NCBI GenBank assembly: GCA_023269335.1
Contig: JAHFTM010000067.1
Span: 639-8,710, forward strand
Length of the DNA: 8,072 nucleotides
Source of the DNA: Chlamydiia bacterium
GTDB taxonomy: Bacteria > Chlamydiota > Chlamydiia > Chlamydiales > FEN-1388
Direction: 5' to 3'
A program made the position numbers and the translations under genes. Below the pieces are notes generated by a model. The model was not told the origin of the DNA, did not search any database, and saw nothing but the letters and a program-made list of their open reading frames with translations. Shown piece by piece: positions 6,160-8,072 of this stretch (position 1 is the first letter of the stretch; each line of letters starts with the position of its first letter).

Positions 6160-7671
6160 ATGTCGTTAGAGCCAGCGAAGTCACGTACAAATGACTTGAG
6201 TTACATGGTAGGAGACGAAAATCAAGGTCCAAAGTTGGACAAAGGAAATAAGCCCGCGCCTTCTTCAGCAAAGGTGCCTCTTGGCAACTTTGAAAAGATG
6301 ATCACAACGATATTAGAAAAATCACCTGAGCGTCTTTTAGAAGATGGTGAATTTTCAAAGACTGTGAAAAAGTGCACGCAAGAGATTATTCACGCACTGC
6401 ATAAGACAAGCGAGCAAGTAGCCAAAATAGCTAAAATGATCTTGCTTCCATTGAAAATGGCGGGTGCTTTTATTGATCAAGTGAAAAAAAGTTTTATGAC
6501 AATGCACGCTCCTGACAGTTTGAATGAACGCGTTGAGCCAGCAGAGGTTCCAACAAACATTGTAGGAATGATGGCCTCATTTCTTCCAGAAAGAGAAGCA
6601 AAAGCAGTCCTGGATCCTTTACTTGACCAGTTTGCAAAAAAAAGTGAGCGTGTAGCTGCAAAGCTTGCCGCTTCTAAAGAAGCAGTTAAGGGGGAAAAAT
6701 GGGCAAAAGAAGTATCTGTTCAGATTCAAGAGGCACTGAAGACACAGGGTGAGAATTTTGTTTTTCCGGAAGAGCTGAAAAGGCAAACTAAGGAAGTGAC
6801 GAGCCTTGATCTTTCTAACCTTGAATTTCCGTTAAGTGTAAAAGCAATGAAAGAGATACTTGCCAATTGGCCGAATATAACGGATCTGAATCTAGCAGGA
6901 AACAGAATGACACAAGAGATAGTAGATCTTTTGCAAGAATTCAAAGATCTGCGTTATCTCAACCTTGCAGCAACTGGTATGGATGATAAGATGCTTGCAG
7001 CAGTTGCAAAATGTACAACACTGCAGGGCTTGCATTGTAGCGGGTGTCAAGCAATTACCAGCTTAGAGCCGTTAAAATCGTGTCTTTTACTGCAGACCTT
7101 GTATTGTGGCTACTCTCCAAGAATTACCAGCTTGGAGCCGTTGAAATCCTGTCCTTTACTGCAGACGCTGCATTGTAGCTCGTGTAAAATTACCAGCTTG
7201 GAGCCGTTGAAATCCTGTCCTAGATTGCAGGATCTGTACTTTAGGAACTGTCCAGGAATTACCAGCTTGGAGCCGTTGAAATCCTGTCCTTCGCTGCAGA
7301 ATCTGGATTGTAGTCGCTGTCCAGGAATTACCAGCTTGGAGCCATTGAAATCCTGTCTTTCACTGCACAGCTTGTATTGTAGCGAGTGTGAAGGAATTAC
7401 CAGCTTGGAGCCATTGAAATTCTGTCCTTCGCTGCACAGCTTGTATTGTAGCGACTGTCCAGGAATTACCAGCTTGGAGCCGTTGAAATCTTGTCCTGTG
7501 CTGGATACCCTGGGTTGTAGTCACTGTCCCGGAATTACCAGCTTGGAGCCGTTGAAATCCTGTCCTAGTTTGCAGATGCTGTATTACGAAATTTCTGTTG
7601 AACAAAGAGCTGCCTTAAAGCACATTTTACCCGCACTTCTTATCTTTGATAAGAATGATGCTGTCAGTTGA
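6160..7671 (+). CDS. Leucine-rich-repeat protein with F-box-like segment, putative host-directed effector
   Basis: The protein has 503 residues and no signal peptide or membrane segment. Residues 1-15 form a variable leader. Residues 16-112 are shared almost exactly with the next gene. Residues 130-151 (VPTNIVGMMASFLPERE and on) resemble the core of an F-box (LP...I...SFLP..E), although the later VxxxW part is not evident. From about 208 LRRs begin: three ordinary ones (SLDLSNLEF, DLNLAGNRM, YLNLAATGM), then from residue 299 eight near-identical repeats of 23 residues, then a C-terminal cap after about 480. The repeat pattern ITSLEPLKSC-PxLxxLxCSxC is the cysteine-containing LRR type, with Cys at the sixth and ninth positions, as in eukaryotic FBXL proteins. 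F-box/LRR proteins recruit substrates to SCF ubiquitin ligases, and amoeba-associated chlamydiae are known to be rich in such genes. LRR is firm; F-box and secretion are inference. Confidence 0.93.
   Translation: MSLEPAKSRTNDLSYMVGDENQGPKLDKGNKPAPSSAKVPLGNFEKMITTILEKSPERLLEDGEFSKTVKKCTQEIIHALHKTSEQVAKIAKMILLPLKMAGAFIDQVKKSFMTMHAPDSLNERVEPAEVPTNIVGMMASFLPEREAKAVLDPLLDQFAKKSERVAAKLAASKEAVKGEKWAKEVSVQIQEALKTQGENFVFPEELKRQTKEVTSLDLSNLEFPLSVKAMKEILANWPNITDLNLAGNRMTQEIVDLLQEFKDLRYLNLAATGMDDKMLAAVAKCTTLQGLHCSGCQAITSLEPLKSCLLLQTLYCGYSPRITSLEPLKSCPLLQTLHCSSCKITSLEPLKSCPRLQDLYFRNCPGITSLEPLKSCPSLQNLDCSRCPGITSLEPLKSCLSLHSLYCSECEGITSLEPLKFCPSLHSLYCSDCPGITSLEPLKSCPVLDTLGCSHCPGITSLEPLKSCPSLQMLYYEISVEQRAALKHILPALLIFDKNDAVS
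6205..6496 (+). repeat. Long direct repeat, copy 1 (N-terminal domain of the LRR family)
   Basis: This stretch recurs at 7805-8072 in the same orientation. Outside a 36-base versus 12-base segment after position 6276 (a net 24-base loss in copy 2), I count 7 mismatches in 256 aligned bases. It encodes residues 16-112, up to FIDQVKKSF. The similarity continues to the window edge, so the true duplication is longer. Confidence 0.93.
7054..7602 (+). repeat. Tandem array of eight 69-base in-frame LRR repeats
   Basis: Units start at 7054, 7123, 7189, 7258, 7327, 7396, 7465 and 7534. All are 69 bases except the second (66, one codon shorter), and the last diverges in its second half. The first half of each unit, starting ATTACCAGCTTGGAGCC, is nearly invariant even at silent positions, while the second half varies. 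Units five and six share extra bases (GAGCCATTG, CTGCACAGCTTGTATTGTAG), so they look like the latest duplication. The array encodes the C-terminal LRRs. Confidence 0.95.
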
Positions 7672-7734
7672 ATATGAAAACCAAACTAGCTACAAATTTA
7701 AAGTAAATTATATTATTAAAAAAAAGCGAAACAA

Positions 7735-7739
7735 AGAGG
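7735..7739 (+). promoter_or_regulatory. Ribosome binding site for the second LRR-family gene
   Basis: AGAGG, 5 bases before ATG 7745, supports that start. The 73-base spacer after the first LRR gene is AT-rich with several -10-like strings (TATTAT at 7711-7716) but no good -35 and no hairpin terminator, so the two genes may be co-transcribed. Confidence 0.55.
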
Positions 7740-7744
7740 CGTTT

Positions 7745-8072
7745 ATGTTATCAGAATCAGTGAGCCCAAATAGTAAGCCAGCAGTTTCTCATGATTTACG
7801 TTATATGGTAGGAGACGAGAATCAAGGTCCAAAGTTGGACAAAGGAAATAAGCCCACGCCTTCTTCAGCAAAGGTGCTCTCAACGACATTAGAAAAATCA
7901 CCTGAGCGTCTTTTAAAAAATGGTGAATTTTCAAAGACTGTGAAAAAGTACAGGCAAGAGATTATTCACGCACTGCATAAGACAAGCGAGCAAGTAGCCA
8001 AAATAGCTAAAATGATCTTGCTTCCATTGAAAATGGCGGGTGCTTTTATTGATCAAGTGAAAAAGAGTTTTA
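7745..8072 (+). CDS. Tandem paralogue of the LRR protein, 3'-partial
   Basis: The frame opens at ATG 7745 and is still open at the window edge after 109 codons. Residues 1-19 (MLSESVSPNSKPAVSHDLR) differ from the leader of the upstream gene. From YMVGDENQGPKLDKGNKP onwards the protein is almost identical to it, apart from loss of eight residues (PLGNFEKM region) and a few substitutions (EDG to KNG, KCTQ to KYRQ). The family relationship predicts an F-box-like segment and LRRs beyond the window, but none of that is visible. High identity indicates a recent duplication or gene conversion. Like its neighbour it has no signal peptide or membrane helix in the visible part; type III secretion is a possibility only by analogy with chlamydial effectors. 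Confidence 0.9.
   Translation, partial: MLSESVSPNSKPAVSHDLRYMVGDENQGPKLDKGNKPTPSSAKVLSTTLEKSPERLLKNGEFSKTVKKYRQEIIHALHKTSEQVAKIAKMILLPLKMAGAFIDQVKKSF
7805..8072 (+). repeat. Long direct repeat, copy 2, cut by the window edge
   Basis: Second copy of 6205-6496, lying 1600 bases downstream before the 24-base deletion and 1576 after it. Five of the seven single-base differences change the amino acid (for example GCG to ACG, TGC to TAC). The homology starts sharply near the codons for D-L-S/R-Y-M; sequence before that is unrelated. Confidence 0.93.

Noticed and set aside
7054..7602. Regular repeats that could suggest a CRISPR array
   Set aside because: The units are contiguous 69-base in-frame LRR codons without spacers.
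7360..7605. Minus-strand open frame of 81 codons
   Set aside because: It is the antisense shadow of the LRR repeat array and inherits its periodicity; it has no ribosome binding site.
7743..7934. Minus-strand open frame of 63 codons at the right edge
   Set aside because: It is antisense to the partial LRR-family paralogue, whose protein identity to the upstream gene proves the plus frame.
6205..8072. Insertion sequence flanked by long direct repeats
   Set aside because: The repeats are the coding N-domains of two paralogous genes; there is no transposase or terminal inverted repeat.

Overview
The window most likely comes from an environmental, amoeba-associated member of the Chlamydiota (Parachlamydia/Waddlia/Simkania-like). 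This is inferred from content: a secreted outer-membrane-like protein of about 400 residues matching what I recall of the chlamydial family DUF1207, a 700-residue protein ending in a LOG domain, and tandem leucine-rich-repeat (LRR) genes with an F-box-like segment, a gene class known to be expanded in amoeba-infecting chlamydiae. No database search was possible, so the lineage is a reasoned guess.

Layout. Positions 3-1715 (+) hold the end of a long hydrophilic, helical, coiled-coil-rich protein of unknown function; its frame is open to the left edge. After 28 bases comes the LOG-domain gene (1744-3846, +). It converges on the DUF1207-like outer-membrane gene (3843-5054, -), and the two stop codons share the palindrome TTAA. 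A promoter-bearing spacer leads to a tRNA gene with anticodon CAT at 5276-5348 (+), probably tRNA-Ile2 or elongator tRNA-Met.

To the right of the tRNA the character changes. About 300 bases of AT-rich DNA show no convincing gene. A near-consensus sigma70 promoter (TTGACA, 17 bases, TATTAT) follows, then a small TPR-like ORF (5716-5925) that appears broken or frameshifted at a run of seven A, with a plausible continuation to 6014. Next is a 503-residue LRR protein (6160-7671, +) with eight near-identical 69-base repeats. The start of a tandem paralogue (7745 to the right edge, +) shares an almost identical N-terminal domain but has a different leader and an 8-codon deletion.

Reading. The left part looks like conserved housekeeping or envelope genes. 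The part right of the tRNA looks like a fast-evolving accessory locus where LRR genes duplicate and their repeat arrays expand. The LRR protein has an F-box-like segment followed by cysteine-containing LRRs, the layout of eukaryotic FBXL (SCF ubiquitin ligase adaptor) proteins. The working hypothesis is therefore a family of host-directed ubiquitination effectors.
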